Assembly: GCF_964340395.1 (NCBI RefSeq)
Contig: NC_135569.1
Location: forward strand, 3,204,040 to 3,224,039
Length of the DNA stretch: 20,000 nucleotides
Direction: 5' to 3'
Origin: Glandiceps talaboti
Lineage: Eukaryota > Hemichordata > Enteropneusta > Spengelidae
The notes beneath the pieces were generated by a model that saw only the letters and a program-made list of their open reading frames with translations, ran no database searches and was not told the origin of the DNA. Below, piece after piece: positions 19,305 through 20,000 of the stretch. Numbering within the stretch: position 1 is the first letter of the stretch; each line of letters opens with the position of its first letter. The position numbers and the translations under genes were made by a program.

Positions 19305-19583
19305 TACCTACCTCCCTATCTCCCTCTCTCCTTCCCTACCTACCTACCACTTCCATCTTCTCCCACCTCCCTTTTCATTTCACACACACACATACACACA
19401 CACACACACACATACACACACATACACACACACTCACAGTCACGCATGCATACATTCGTACGTACGTACGTTTGTACATACATACATACATACATACATA
19501 CATACATACATACATACACACACATACATACATATATATATATACATACGCACACACAAACACACACACACACACACACACAC
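19305..19583. repeat. G-free tract plus CA/CATA compound microsatellite
   Basis: From 19305 to 19438 the + strand contains no G. It begins as CCTACC and CTCC-type pyrimidine-rich sequence and becomes (CA)n with CATA interruptions from 19381. Then follow CGTACGTACG (19457-19470), (CATA)n to about 19517, a short AT run (about 19531-19543) and (CA)n to 19583. Frames on both strands here are artefacts. Confidence 0.95.
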
Positions 19584-19607
19584 TTGTTTATGTTCGCATA
19601 GTACATA

Positions 19608-19617
19608 CCCCCCCCCC
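19608..19617. repeat. C10 homopolymer
   Basis: Ten consecutive C, notable in AT-rich DNA. Length may be unreliable in sequencing. Confidence 0.9.
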
Positions 19618-20000
19618 TTATCTACTGGTAATAACTGTAAAAAGTATGTCCATATCGGTTTACATCCTTTTAATCATTCTGTATTATTCTACTAAAACAT
19701 TATGTTTTATTCATATCAAAAGAACTCAAATATTCATCCAAGGCACCATACCAAGTATAACCTATTTCATATCTTGCACTATACTTAATATATATTCATG
19801 GATTCTATGGTTGGTATTTCACAGGTTAAGTAGCTAACTTGGTTTGTTTGATCGGTATACGTTTATCATTCAGATGGCGTATTTTCAATAACTTCTACAT
19901 TAACCTCGTATACGTCTACGACATTTTGATTTTTGCGTCGATTTTAAAGTAAACACTGTCGTAATGTCACATGGTGATAGCATAACATTTGTGAACGCTG
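19618..20000. other. Unique sequence, nothing recognised
   Basis: AT-rich to the window edge, with no supportable gene. Confidence 0.5.

Overview
This window looks like non-coding, repeat-rich nuclear DNA from an animal, probably an aquatic invertebrate. It is AT-rich and crowded with di-, tetra- and pentanucleotide microsatellites. It also has two young minisatellites, short decayed remnants resembling LINE retrotransposons, and an inverted fragment that looks like a Penelope-like element (PLE). I found no convincing host exon, rRNA, tRNA or CRISPR array on either strand. The longest open frames lie inside simple repeats, or have lengths expected by chance at this base composition. The species cannot be named from this sequence.

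Layout. 1-2360: AT-rich unique sequence with a full CRE-type palindrome and, near 1257-1321, two hairpins around a hammerhead-like core. 2363-2712: AC and AT microsatellites. 3050-3220: an old ~101-bp tandem duplication. 3860-4710: a G-poor region carrying several related pentanucleotide arrays. 4710-6460: mostly featureless. 6463-6832: a large compound tetranucleotide microsatellite. 6840-10600: mostly unique sequence with a short hairpin and a 32-bp duplication. 10599-10844: compound AC/AT microsatellite. 11259-11432: remnant like the C-terminus of a LINE reverse transcriptase. 11750-12150: an old foldback-type inverted repeat whose arms are built from ~43-bp tandem units. 13124-13330: a decayed ~30-36-bp tandem repeat. 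13971-14203: a second, weaker LINE-like remnant. 14799-14882: a cluster of three ATGAATATTCAT-type palindromes. 15369-16091: a 53-bp minisatellite with a higher-order three-unit structure. 16999-17301: the best item in the window, a perfect 77-bp inverted repeat between two AT tracts, each arm carrying a hammerhead-ribozyme-like core of the PLE type. 17361-17535: (ATCT)/(GTCT) array. 18524-18890: a 25/23-bp minisatellite. 19305-19617: G-free tract, CA/CATA compound microsatellite and a C10 run.

No set of genes works together here. The biology on view is repeat turnover: microsatellite growth, minisatellite homogenisation, and decay of retroelements and foldback elements. The most testable possibility of function is in the hammerhead-like folds, the long hairpins and the palindrome cluster. 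All calls come from reading the sequence by eye; no database search or folding program was run.
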